Of a stretch of 64,000 bases of DNA, positions 1-7,125 are shown one piece after another. Position 1 is the first letter of the stretch, and every line of letters begins with the position of its first letter. This stretch comes from Streptomyces smyrnaeus (lineage in GTDB: Bacteria; Actinomycetota; Actinomycetes; Streptomycetales; Streptomycetaceae). The notes beneath the pieces are model-generated. The model saw nothing but the letters and a program-made list of their open reading frames with translations. It did no database searches and was not told the DNA's origin. The position numbers and the translations under genes are program-made. Where the stretch lies: contig NZ_JAFFZM010000016.1 of NCBI RefSeq assembly GCF_017676345.1, forward strand, positions 62,001-126,000, in the 5' to 3' direction.

Positions 1-314
1 GAATTTCGCAAACAAAGTCCTTTCCCGCGTCGAGCGGATCCTCGGAATTCCTTGACAACGGCCGCTACCGGCCGATCTACCACGCCGCTCGGCCGGACAG
101 CGTCGCGCTTCAACAGACTGAGTGTCGCGACAAGCACGGTGCGACGCCGCTGTCCCGGTCTCTTGGAGACGGGGACAGCGGCGCGCAGGGACGGCTGACT
201 CGGTCGATGTGGCGCATCCCGAAGCATGCTGGCCTCCGAATGAGTGGGGGCGAAGAGAGACAGCACAGGACCACAGCGGTGGTTTTCGGTCTCGGAGGGG
301 CATGCCATGCGGGG
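1..314. other. Window edge, no supported gene
   Basis: No complete gene can be supported here. One plus-strand frame stays open from the window edge through to about 485, but most of it has no recognisable domain. Another frame reads 17 codons and stops at 53-55, so the 3' end of a gene starting outside the window is possible. High GC makes open frames common here, so neither is called. Confidence 0.4.
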
Positions 315-485
315 ATGAAGTGCTGGAGAGTTCACTGGCATCACGACTTGGATGACGAGCCGGTGGTCATCTACAGCGAGATCGGGGTCGACGACCACGA
401 GGTGCGGAAAGTGAAAATCCTCCCAGGTGTGCCCAAGGACACCTGGGGAACTGGTCATCATCGGTGGGGAGTCGGAGAAGCATGA
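315..485 (+). pseudogene. Truncated DUF6881-like protein (56 aa)
   Basis: An ATG at 315 opens a 56-residue frame. Its first 37 residues match the start of the small DUF6881 family as I recall it: a K-x-W-x-V-x-W-H-H motif, then D-E-P-V-x-x-Y-S-E-I and E-V-R-K-V. Family members are usually about 90 aa. Here the match stops after that motif and about 19 unrelated residues run to the stop, so the gene looks truncated or frameshifted. DUF6881 proteins are often found near polymorphic-toxin or immunity genes; that is context, not proof. The next gene starts three bases before this stop. Confidence 0.45.
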
Positions 486-1006
486 GGCTTTTGGACCGCA
501 CCGAGATGAAACTCACCGTCGACTACGGCACCTTCGGCATCGTGGACATGGCACCTGTCCCCGATGCCCATGGCCTGGTCGCGTCGGCGGAGGGTAGTTG
601 GCTTCGGACCCGGCGGGGTATGGCCTACCCCGACCTGGTCTCGAACGTCGCCTTCATCCGGCTGCGGCTGGAGAACTGGGGCCCCGGGGGACCGGGTACC
701 GAGCCGCCGTTGGAAGGGGACTTGGCTCGGGTCGACGAGGCTGACGTCGAGATGCCCAGCGGTGTGCTCGGGATCGAGGTCATCGCCGCCGGTCTGGACG
801 AGGAGGTCTTCTCGCTTCCCGGCCCCGGGCAGTACCGGATACGGGTCGCATTCTGCGTGGCTCCCGATGTCGATCCGGTTCCTCTGCGAAAGAGTCACGC
901 GCCGATCGAACGGGCTTGGCAGGGGCGGGAAAAGGAGTTGGAGGACGTGGACGAGTTCTTCCTCGTCCAGTTCTGGAGCGTGGAGGACATCAAGAACAAC
1001 GGCTGA
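482..1006 (+). CDS. Hypothetical protein, 174 aa
   Basis: I do not recognise this family. The protein is acidic, with no signal peptide or membrane segment, so it is probably cytoplasmic. It contains a beta-rich stretch, a Gly/Pro-rich turn near residue 75 and an acidic C-terminal tail. The ATG at 482 is preferred over upstream in-frame starts because a GGAGAAG ribosome binding site lies just before it. It overlaps the end of the truncated DUF6881 frame by four bases. The arrangement resembles small immunity-type gene pairs, but no toxin is visible in the window. Codon use is typical of the surroundings. Confidence 0.6.
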   Translation: MRLLDRTEMKLTVDYGTFGIVDMAPVPDAHGLVASAEGSWLRTRRGMAYPDLVSNVAFIRLRLENWGPGGPGTEPPLEGDLARVDEADVEMPSGVLGIEVIAAGLDEEVFSLPGPGQYRIRVAFCVAPDVDPVPLRKSHAPIERAWQGREKELEDVDEFFLVQFWSVEDIKNNG

Positions 1007-1046
1007 GCCAGGACCCCGTCCGCGTCTGGCATAGCACCTGGGAGCC

Positions 1047-1172
1047 GTGACACCACCGCGCCAAATCGTCCTGCTGATCACCGTCACCCTGGCACTGGTC
1101 CTTGCGTCCTGGCTGTGGGCATCGGCTACCGCCGTGCGAGCCGCTGAACGGTTCGCTCCCACCGGGGACTGA
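1047..1172 (+). CDS. Small membrane peptide, 41 aa
   Basis: A GTG at 1047, preceded at close range by GGGAG, opens a 41-codon frame ending in TGA at 1170-1172. It encodes one hydrophobic helix of about 20 residues (roughly residues 7-27) followed by a short basic and polar tail, consistent with a single-pass membrane peptide. It sits 40 bases after the upstream gene and 72 before another small membrane protein, in the same direction. It has no family I recognise. The case rests on the ribosome binding site, the hydrophobic profile and the gene spacing. Confidence 0.4.
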   Translation: MTPPRQIVLLITVTLALVLASWLWASATAVRAAERFAPTGD

Positions 1173-1244
1173 CCGCACAAGCACATGCAACGCCGCTGCA
1201 ACGCCGCTGCAGCGGCGCCACAGCGATGAAAGGAGAACACACAC

Positions 1245-1508
1245 ATGCCGCCCCTCCCTAAGACAGGACCCAACGGACGGCGCACAGTCGGGCGCTGGAT
1301 GCTGACAGTCGGCGTCGCGGGAACCGCCCTGGTGCTCGTCTGGGCAACCGGCGCCGGCCCCTACCCGCCCGCCCCCGACGTCAAGGAGCACGCCCTCAAA
1401 TGGGTCGTGACCGCCACCGTGCTGCTGGCCGGCGTCGGCGGGGCTCTCCTGTGGTCGTCAACCGATCAGGGAGCAGATCGCAACGGCAACAACCGGACAG
1501 GGCCGTGA
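1245..1508 (+). CDS. Small two-helix membrane protein, 87 aa
   Basis: A strong AAAGGAG site lies ten bases before the ATG. The protein has a basic N-terminus, a first hydrophobic helix around residues 18-35, a Pro-rich loop with a Pro-Pro-Ala-Pro motif, a second helix around 52-70 and a polar tail. Two short helices joined by a Pro-rich loop recall the small spread proteins of Streptomyces conjugative elements, but no transfer or replication gene is visible nearby, so that is only a possibility. It is likely the last gene of the small operon starting at 482. Confidence 0.6.
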   Translation: MPPLPKTGPNGRRTVGRWMLTVGVAGTALVLVWATGAGPYPPAPDVKEHALKWVVTATVLLAGVGGALLWSSTDQGADRNGNNRTGP

Positions 1509-1649
1509 CAGCCCTGTCCGGCGTGATCGATCGTCCACTTCGCCCGTAGGCCGACGGCAGCCAGCGGTCCGTCAGCGAGGCTGCGGCCCGCCTCGGACAG
1601 CTCGTCCTCAACCGGCACCGGCTCGCGAGGTATCGGGGGTCGTGCCCTC

Positions 1650-1985
1650 CGGCGCCGTCCAGCCGGCCAGGCGCGTAGGCCTGGGCAGTCTCGTAGCCCG
1701 GTTCGACGTTGTCGACGCACAGGGCCTGTGTCCGTATCGCCGGGTGTCTGGAGGGACTCGTGGGAGAAGCGCAGGTCGCCGACGAGGGATGGTGATAGCG
1801 CTTGGCGCCGTGGGTGCGGCGCAACACCCGGTGGTCGTTCCATCAGGCAGGGGCTTCCAGGCGCTTGAGTGTGAGTCCGCCGACGAGGGCGGCGAGCTCC
1901 CAGTCGTGGGTAGCGGCCTGTTTCAAGCCGGAGGATGGTCACCGTCTCCACCACGATCCGCTCCCAGCCGCCCCACCCGATCTCG
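1650..1985 (-). pseudogene. Decayed MmyB-type XRE regulator, C-terminal part
   Basis: No intact frame exists here, but minus-strand pieces in two alternating frames align in order with the C-terminal ligand-binding domain of MmyB-type XRE regulators. First comes an E-T-V-T-I-L-R-L-E-x-G-R-Y-P piece near 1950-1906. Next is H-D-W-E-L-A-A-L-V-G-G-L. A stop codon follows at 1843-1845, and then W-N-D-H-R-V with R-T-H-G-A-K-R-Y-H-H-P. Then come L-V-G-D-L-R-F-S-H-E-S-L-Q-T-P-G-D in the other frame and A-L-C-V-D-N-V-E-P-G in the first. At least three frame changes and one stop are needed. The N-terminal HTH half is missing. Confidence 0.6.
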
Positions 1986-2029
1986 GATCTAGGGACCGGC
2001 CGCCCGACAGCCCCATCGGCGTGGACCCA

Positions 2030-2695
2030 TCAGCTTCGCGCGCGGCGGTACCCGGCATAGGCCAACAGAGTAAGGACGAGCAGAACGACGCCGAACCCCA
2101 AAGGGACGATCATCTGTTGCCAGCCTTTGTCCCAGTCGTACCCCTGGGCGTTGCCGGTGGCTGTCAGTACCAGGCCGACCTGGGCCAGCGTCGGGCCGGC
2201 GTCGAGGGCGACCTGGGCTTTGGGAGAGTCGACCCTCTCGTACGTTTCGCGCTTGTCGCCTGCGAAGAGGACGATCACCGCTACGGTGAAGATCGTCATG
2301 CTCCAGAACAGGTAGTAGAACGCGAGAAACAGGTACGCAGCAAGAAGTGCCCGGTCAGTGGTGCTGTATGCCGCCACCTCCTCCGCGAAGAGCGCCGACT
2401 CCGGAGAGGTCGTAGCACTGCCGACCGCGAGGACCGCGTTTAACCCGATCACCACGATGCTGGCCCGGTGGTACCAGGACCGCCGCCTGCGCAGCACATA
2501 GACCTCGAACGGGATGGACAGCAGCGCCATGAAGAGCACCAGTGGTATGGCGAGACCCGTCATCAGCTCCGTCAACACCGCGTAGCCGTCCTGGTCGATC
2601 TCCCGAAGCACCTCACCTCTGCGCTGGCCCCACATCATCATCACGCCGATGGTCCCGATGGCGGCGAGCAGCCGAAAATAGACCCAGAATCGCAC
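2030..2695 (-). CDS. Multi-pass membrane protein, 221 aa
   Basis: This is an unrecognised integral membrane protein with about five hydrophobic helices. One is at the extreme N-terminus (F-W-V-Y-F-R-L-L-A-A-I), others lie near residues 38-60, 75-95 and 110-140, and the last is at the C-terminus, ending in a short basic Y-R-R-A-R tail. The frame stays open far upstream, but the GTG at 2695 is chosen because GGGAGGGG sits just before it and the hydrophobic region begins at once. The loop between the last two helices is charged and contains a Y-E-R-V-D-S-P motif. The gene stands alone between a regulator remnant and the DUF397 region, so its role is unknown. Confidence 0.65.
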   Translation of the reverse strand: MRFWVYFRLLAAIGTIGVMMMWGQRRGEVLREIDQDGYAVLTELMTGLAIPLVLFMALLSIPFEVYVLRRRRSWYHRASIVVIGLNAVLAVGSATTSPESALFAEEVAAYSTTDRALLAAYLFLAFYYLFWSMTIFTVAVIVLFAGDKRETYERVDSPKAQVALDAGPTLAQVGLVLTATGNAQGYDWDKGWQQMIVPLGFGVVLLVLTLLAYAGYRRARS

Positions 2696-3149
2696 GTAGT
2701 TTCCCCTCCCCCGTTTCGCACGACGATCAAGGTGGGAATCGCCCTGCTTTTCACGAGGGTACGTAGGAACTGATTTCGGCGTAAGGGGCTTGGATTTCTG
2801 TGGCCCTTTGATGAGCGATTCCGCGATTCCCTCGGGACCTTGGGTACCGGGGGCTCCCGAACATCGCAGTGCCGAGCTCGGCCTTGGGGACGGCCCTCTT
2901 CCGCTCGCGGACTGGAACGGCCAGATGCTTGCCGAGGATGGCGAAGGCCGGACGGGGGATTCGCCGTGCTGGATGCCGTGGACGGCTGGCGCAGCCGGTA
3001 GAGGTCGAGCCAGGTGAGGACCGGTCGCGGGCGGGGTGGTGGTAAACGTCACCGGCCAAGGGGGTGACGTTTTTGGAGGGGGTGCCGGTGGGCCCTCGTC
3101 TCGGCGCGGGAGGACCGTCGTCACGCCGCAAATATTACGACGGACCGAC
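2696..3149. other. Intergenic stretch without supported gene
   Basis: About 450 bases upstream of the membrane-protein gene. All frames are composition-driven: low complexity and rich in Pro, Arg and Ser, with no ribosome binding site attached to a recognisable protein. A promoter for the membrane protein should lie in its left part, but I could not identify convincing -35 and -10 boxes. Confidence 0.5.
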
Positions 3150-3184
3150 CCCGGGCCCCCGCCTTGTCGAGACGGGGGCCCGGG
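3150..3184 (-). terminator. Hairpin after first DUF397 gene
   Basis: A perfect 12-bp inverted repeat, CCCGGGCCCCCG with CGGGGGCCCGGG, and an 11-base loop. It lies 11 bases beyond the stop of the DUF397 gene at 3196-3384. It has no U tract, which is usual for Streptomyces. Confidence 0.75.
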
Positions 3185-3195
3185 AGGGGTGCACG

Positions 3196-3384
3196 TCAGT
3201 TGGTGGTGGCGGCGTACGAGACGAAAGCGGCCCAGGCGGTCGGCGTGACGGTCAGCTGCGGGCCCGCCACGTTCTTGGAGTCGCGCACGTGGACCGTGCC
3301 GGGGAATGCCACCTCGACGCAGTCGGGACCGTCGTCGCTGCTGTAGCTGCTCTTGACCCATTGCGCATCGAGCCTCAACGGCAT
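3196..3384 (-). CDS. DUF397 protein, copy 2 (62 aa)
   Basis: A small DUF397 protein. Family signatures are W-V-K-S-S-Y-S-S near residue 10, G-P-D-C-V-E-V-A, V-x-V-R-D-S-K and a C-terminal W-A-A-F-V motif. DUF397 proteins accompany XRE-DUF5753 regulators in Streptomyces, as at the whiJ locus, and are thought to act with them, perhaps antagonising their repression. The ATG at 3384 is chosen over an upstream in-frame start because AAGGAG lies seven bases before it. It is a tandem copy of the gene at 3472-3678, offset by about 276 bases, and even the downstream hairpin is duplicated. Confidence 0.85.
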   Translation of the reverse strand: MPLRLDAQWVKSSYSSDDGPDCVEVAFPGTVHVRDSKNVAGPQLTVTPTAWAAFVSYAATTN

Positions 3385-3431
3385 GCCGTTCACTCCTTCT
3401 CGGTGAGACGTCACGGACGGACCGATCCCCG

Positions 3432-3456
3432 GCCCCCGCCTTGTCGAGACGGGGGC
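3432..3456 (-). terminator. Hairpin between the two DUF397 genes
   Basis: A 7-bp stem, GCCCCCG with CGGGGGC, around the same loop sequence as the hairpin at 3150-3184. It lies just past the stop of the first DUF397 gene. It is weaker than its twin because the outer pairs no longer match. It could partly terminate transcription or mark the duplication boundary. Confidence 0.6.
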
Positions 3457-3471
3457 GCGGGAGGGTGCACG

Positions 3472-3678
3472 TCAGTTGGTGGCGGCGTACGAGACGAAGG
3501 TGGCCCAGGTCGCCGGGGTGACGGCCAGCTGCGGGCCCGGCTTGTTCTTGGAGTCGCGCACGTGGACCGTGCCGGGGGTCGCAGCAACCTCGACGCAGGC
3601 GGGGCCGTCGTCGCCGCTGTAGCTGCTCTTCACCCACTTCGGCGTGGAGCCGTCTTCGGCGGAAAGCTTCAACGTCAT
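3472..3678 (-). CDS. DUF397 protein, copy 1 (68 aa)
   Basis: A DUF397 protein with the same order of signatures as its neighbour: W-V-K-S-S-Y-S near residue 15, G-P-A-C-V-E-V, H-V-R-D-S-K-N and a W-A-T-F-V-S-Y terminus. Its ATG overlaps the stop of the upstream XRE regulator as ATGA, so the two are translationally coupled. Regulator, DUF397 protein and a divergent GHKL ATPase form the recurrent WhiJ-type set. From the family, a role in developmental or antibiotic gene control is likely, but the target of this set is unknown. Confidence 0.9.
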   Translation of the reverse strand: MTLKLSAEDGSTPKWVKSSYSGDDGPACVEVAATPGTVHVRDSKNKPGPQLAVTPATWATFVSYAATN

Positions 3679-4514
3679 GTCTCTCCCAGCACTTTCTCAA
3701 TGAAGGCCAGCGACTCACGCGGAGTGAGCGCCTGTGAGCGCAGCATGCCATACCGCAACTCAAGGATCTGCGCCTCTTTCGGGTCGGAGATCAGACGACT
3801 CGTGAGCTGAGCTTCCGTGTGCCCGAGGGTCTTACCGTCGGCGAATTTCAGTACCCGGTGCCCACCCATCATGCCTGCGTGTTCCTCACAGGCCGTTGGC
3901 ATGACCTGGATCGTCACGTGGCGCAACTGAGCAACCTCCAGCAGGTGTTCGAGTTGCTGACGCAGCACTACCCTGCCGCCGATCGGCCTCCGCAGCGTCA
4001 CCTCCTCCTGAACGAAGGTGAACGTGGGCGTCGGCTGTCGTTCGAGAATCTGCTGCCGAGCCATGCGAGCAGCGACGTTGCGGTCGACCTCTTCCTCGCT
4101 GTACGCAGGGCGCCTCTGCACGAACAAGGCTCGTGCATATTCCTCGGTCTGCAAGAGCCCCTCGACGTTGCGGTCACCGTAAGCACCCAGCTCAACAGCC
4201 TTCGCTTCCAACTTGGCCAGGTCGCGGACCTTCTTCGGGTACCGGGCCTGCTTGACGTCCTCCTTCATCGCGGAGAGCTTGCCGTCCGCGCCCAGTGCTT
4301 GGTCCGCGCCGTCGAGGAACTCCGGCTTGGGGAGCCGTTTGCCGCGCTCGACGGCGGAGACCATCTCTTCGCCGTAGCCGATAGCCGCGCCCAGTTCGGG
4401 CTGCGTCATTCCGGCTGCCTCGCGCCAGAGCTTGATCTGACGGCTGACCGCTCGGAGTACGGCGCTGGAGTCGTCCTCCAGCCCCGCCTCCCATTCGTCG
4501 TCGTGTTCGGCCAT
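3675..4514 (-). CDS. XRE-family regulator with DUF5753 domain (WhiJ-like)
   Basis: A 279-aa DNA-binding regulator. An N-terminal helix-turn-helix spans about residues 21-77, with recognisable G-M-T-Q-P-E-L-G and S-A-V-E-R-G-K-R-L-P elements. The DUF5753 domain fills the rest; its hallmarks are G-L-L-Q-T-E-E-Y-A-R-A and V-x-x-R-x-x-R-Q near the middle and I-Q-V-M-P. The start at 4514 is chosen because GGAGG lies nine bases upstream; an earlier in-frame start would add 11 residues. The gene is coupled to the DUF397 gene and divergent from the ATPase gene at 4706, and probably controls both itself and its neighbours. It is one of many paralogous sets in Streptomyces. Confidence 0.9.
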   Translation of the reverse strand: MAEHDDEWEAGLEDDSSAVLRAVSRQIKLWREAAGMTQPELGAAIGYGEEMVSAVERGKRLPKPEFLDGADQALGADGKLSAMKEDVKQARYPKKVRDLAKLEAKAVELGAYGDRNVEGLLQTEEYARALFVQRRPAYSEEEVDRNVAARMARQQILERQPTPTFTFVQEEVTLRRPIGGRVVLRQQLEHLLEVAQLRHVTIQVMPTACEEHAGMMGGHRVLKFADGKTLGHTEAQLTSRLISDPKEAQILELRYGMLRSQALTPRESLAFIEKVLGET

Positions 4515-4601
4515 GCGTAACCGCCTCCGTCCGCATTCGGTACGCATACCGTAGGAGCGGCTGGCGATGGTTTGTCACAGAATTCGTAAAACTGCTCCGG
4601 T

Positions 4602-4619
4602 TACGGCGTACAAGCCGTA
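4602..4619. promoter_or_regulatory. Inverted repeat in divergent WhiJ-like promoter region
   Basis: A 6-bp inverted repeat, TACGGC and GCCGTA, with a 6-base spacer, in the 191-base gap between the XRE regulator and the ATPase gene. Position and symmetry suit an operator for the XRE protein. This is inferred from position only. Confidence 0.35.
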
Positions 4620-4705
4620 CTATTCCGCCCGCACCCCCGGACAACCTCCGCTCGTGCGCTCGTCTCGTCTGTCCAGAGCGGATACTTCCGGCCACGCTGA
4701 GTGAC

Positions 4706-5215
4706 GTGACCAACGAGACCACCACTACTCCAGCGCTTCAACTCCTCGCCTCTGGCGTGGACTTCACCGTTCTGCTGTCCCCCACCCGGCGCGGGGCGCG
4801 TCTCGCACGCCTGCTCACGGTCGCCGAGCTCGGCTCGCGCGGGCTGCCGACGGAGTCCGCCGCGCAGGTCGTCGCCGAACTGGCCGCCAACGCCGCGCTG
4901 CACGGCCGGGTTCCGGGGCGGAGCTTCCGGCTCAGGGTGCGCGCCGTTGACGCCCCTGATCTCCTCCGCGTCGAAGTGTCGGACACCCGGAACGAGCGGG
5001 CTCCGGAGGCCGTGTCGCCGCCCCAGCCGCCCGCCGCCGACGCGGAGTCGGGGCGCGGGCTGCTGCTCGTCGCGGCGTTGAGCGAACGGTGGGGCGTGAC
5101 GTATGGGCCGCCGCCCTGCAAGACGGTGTGGGCCGAGGTCCCCCTGCGAACCGGCGCGGGACTCACCGGGTCGCGGTCCGCCGCGACCCGGTGGCCCGCG
5201 ACATCAAGGGCGTAA
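4706..5215 (+). CDS. GHKL ATPase, anti-sigma-factor-like (HATPase_c_2)
   Basis: A 169-aa cytoplasmic protein related to RsbW-type anti-sigma kinases. The N box is seen in V-A-E-L-A-A-N-A-A-L-H-G (about residues 55-66), a D-x-R motif follows, and the G box is S-G-R-G-L-L-L-V near residue 117. The GTG at 4706 gives the expected short N-terminus. The gene diverges from the XRE/DUF397 pair, which is standard for WhiJ-type loci. Family knowledge suggests an ATP-binding partner that modulates the regulator or a sigma factor; no sigma or anti-anti-sigma gene is nearby. The C-terminal 25 residues are low-complexity Ala/Arg/Thr. Confidence 0.85.
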   Translation: MTNETTTTPALQLLASGVDFTVLLSPTRRGARLARLLTVAELGSRGLPTESAAQVVAELAANAALHGRVPGRSFRLRVRAVDAPDLLRVEVSDTRNERAPEAVSPPQPPAADAESGRGLLLVAALSERWGVTYGPPPCKTVWAEVPLRTGAGLTGSRSAATRWPATSRA

Positions 5216-5282
5216 AAGAACCCGCGAAGCACCTCACCAAGCCCCACCGACCTCCCGTCACCCACACGAGTGAACGAGGCCA

Positions 5283-5330
5283 ACTCGGCTGGCTGTTTGG
5301 CACGTTGGCTGGCATAGGCTCCAGCCGAGT
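5283..5330. promoter_or_regulatory. Long-spaced inverted repeat upstream of HTH gene
   Basis: A perfect 10-bp inverted repeat, ACTCGGCTGG at 5283-5292 and CCAGCCGAGT at 5321-5330, 28 bases apart and ending 90 bases before the HTH-protein start. Possible two-site operator or leader hairpin. Confidence 0.4.
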
Positions 5331-5419
5331 ACCGCACGACAACCGCACATGCGACGGCCCCCGGCCGGGACTGGCATCCCGATCGAGGGCCTGACCACCA
5401 AGGAAGAAAGCCCTTCCCG

Positions 5420-6370
5420 ATGGCTGTTCAGCAGTTTAGCGCGCCCGCGCCACGCTCCGGCGTTGTCCACATCAAGTTCCGTCACCGCGAACGCTTCACG
5501 GTCGTCGGCAACCACCTCGCCCAGCATCGCGAGCTGTCCCTCCTCGCGATCGGGCTCGCCGTCCACATCCAGTCCGTGCCGGACGGTACGAGGGTGGACA
5601 TCAAATCGCTGACCGCCCGCTTCCCCGAGGGCGAGGCCCGCATCGGCGCCGCCCTGCGCGAGTTGGAGGCGTACGGCTATCTGGCGCGGACCGCGCGCCG
5701 CACACCGGACGGCCGGATCGTCACCCGGACGGTGTCGTACGCCAACCCGGAGGCCCCGGACACCCAACCGCCGCCCCCACCATCACCACTGCAAGCCTCC
5801 AAGCCGGCGCCCAAGACGAAGCCGACACCGACACCAACACCGGCACCGACACCAACACCGGCACCGGCATCCGCACCGACACCGCCCGCACCCGGCACCA
5901 CCGCACCGCCCGACCCCGTACGGCAGGCGACCGCCACCGCCCTCCTCGCGGCGCTGCGCCGCGACGACGAACGACTCCTGCTCTCCGAACGGGACGTGGC
6001 CCGCCTCTCCCCCGCCGTCGCGGTCTGGCTGGAGCGCGGCACCGGGTCGGAGGCCGTCCGCCGCGCCCTGACCGCGAACCTCCCGTCCGGCCCACTGCGC
6101 AGCCCGGCCGCCCTGATCGCCCACCGACTCACCGCACAGCTGCCGCCGCCCCTGCCCGCCACCCCGCACCCGGACCGCCCGCACCCCTTCCAGGAGTGCC
6201 CCGAGTGCGAGCGCGCCTTTCGCGCCCCCGCTCCCGGCCGCTGCCGGGACTGCCGGACCGCCGCACCGGACGGACCCGCGAACACCTCCGACCACACCCC
6301 GGTTCCCACCCCCACCACGCCCCGTTCAGGCCGCCCTTCGGCCAGGGCGCAGCCCCAGGTACCCGGCTAG
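5420..6370 (+). CDS. HTH protein with Pro-rich linker and C-terminal zinc ribbon
   Basis: A 316-aa protein in three parts. Residues 1-110 form a winged-helix-like domain that ends in a typical wing, with L-R-E-L-E-A-Y-G-Y-L followed by R-T-P-D-G-R. Residues 115-165 are a Pro/Thr/Ala linker encoded by tandem 6- and 18-base repeats. Residues 165-260 look helical. Near 262-278 a C-P-E-C-x(10)-C-R-D-C zinc ribbon is followed by a disordered tail. AAGGAAGAAAG precedes the ATG. It is a common Streptomyces architecture of unknown function, probably DNA-binding. It lies downstream of the WhiJ-like set and just before a Uma2 gene on the same strand. Confidence 0.75.
   Translation: MAVQQFSAPAPRSGVVHIKFRHRERFTVVGNHLAQHRELSLLAIGLAVHIQSVPDGTRVDIKSLTARFPEGEARIGAALRELEAYGYLARTARRTPDGRIVTRTVSYANPEAPDTQPPPPPSPLQASKPAPKTKPTPTPTPAPTPTPAPASAPTPPAPGTTAPPDPVRQATATALLAALRRDDERLLLSERDVARLSPAVAVWLERGTGSEAVRRALTANLPSGPLRSPAALIAHRLTAQLPPPLPATPHPDRPHPFQECPECERAFRAPAPGRCRDCRTAAPDGPANTSDHTPVPTPTTPRSGRPSARAQPQVPG
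5812..5886 (+). repeat. Hexamer/18-mer tandem repeat in linker coding region
   Basis: Repeats built on ACCGAC, ACCAAC and ACCGGC hexamers, encoding alternating Thr-Pro and Ala-Pro. An 18-base unit starting CCGACACCAACACC occurs at least twice. Its length can be expected to vary between strains by slippage; inside the frame this changes only linker length. Confidence 0.7.
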
Positions 6371-6415
6371 CATGAGTGGACCGGACTCCGTCCACCGCAG
6401 AAGGGAGCGCGCGCC

Positions 6416-7006
6416 GTGACGATCACCCCGCACCACGCAGAGCACGACGCGGTTCAGTACCAAGCGATGCGGGACATCGTCGAGCGCATGCAGAGCAGCG
6501 TGCCCGGCAAGCTGGAGATCACCAGGGAAGGAATCGTTCACGACATGATGTCGCCGGGGGGACCGCACGAACTCACGGCGGCGCGCGTCAGTCGTCGTCT
6601 GGAGAAGGTGATGCCGGAGGGGCTGCTCGCCCACACCGGCACTCCTGATGTGGAGGACGCGCAGCAGGGCGTCGTTCGGCACCCCGACATCATGATCATC
6701 GCTGAGGCCGACATGGAGGTCGAGGGGCCGTTCGATCCGCGCAGCCTCCTCGCCGCCATCGAGGTCGTCTCCCGGTCCAACCCGGACAACGACTGGACGG
6801 GCAAGATGCGGGACTATCCGCTGCTCGGCATCCCGGTGTACGTGATCTTCGACCCTCGCACGGGCGAGGGAGCCGTTCTGTCGGACATCCATCCCACCCC
6901 GACCGGCCCCCGCTACGCCACGCGCAAGGACTTCGTCTACGGCGAGGACATCACCATCGGCGAGTGGACTGTCTCCACAGCTGGGCTCCCGCGCTACGCC
7001 CCCTGA
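6416..7006 (+). CDS. Uma2-family (DUF820) endonuclease-like protein
   Basis: A 196-aa protein of the Uma2 family, which has a restriction-endonuclease-like PD-(D/E)XK fold. Visible signature residues are H-P-D at 89-91, the E-V-V core at 116-118 in A-A-I-E-V-V-S-R-S-N, Lys130 in the following helix (W-T-G-K-M-R-D-Y) and the I-P-V-Y-V-I-F-D-P strand. All catalytic positions appear present. It starts at GTG 6416 with an AGGGAG site upstream. Uma2 genes are very numerous in actinomycetes and cyanobacteria and their biological role is unsettled; nuclease activity here is inferred from the fold. No methylase or other restriction gene is nearby. Confidence 0.85.
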   Translation: MTITPHHAEHDAVQYQAMRDIVERMQSSVPGKLEITREGIVHDMMSPGGPHELTAARVSRRLEKVMPEGLLAHTGTPDVEDAQQGVVRHPDIMIIAEADMEVEGPFDPRSLLAAIEVVSRSNPDNDWTGKMRDYPLLGIPVYVIFDPRTGEGAVLSDIHPTPTGPRYATRKDFVYGEDITIGEWTVSTAGLPRYAP

Positions 7007-7125
7007 ACAGCAGGCCGGGCGTCCGAAGGAGTGGTCCGGGCGCCGAGGTTGCTCAAATGCGACCCGAGCCACAGAGGCGGCGCCAGCATCGAGGGATCGA
7101 CCACGAACGTCCTGGAGGTCCCACC

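Noticed and set aside
1509..2029. Insertion sequence remnant
   Set aside because: No terminal inverted repeats or transposase motifs were found; the protein pieces fit an MmyB-type regulator better.
2030..3763. Single 577-aa minus-strand frame
   Set aside because: It joins a real membrane protein (from GTG 2695) to frame-shifted readings of two DUF397 genes and spacer. The upstream part is low-complexity and the DUF397 frames are clear.
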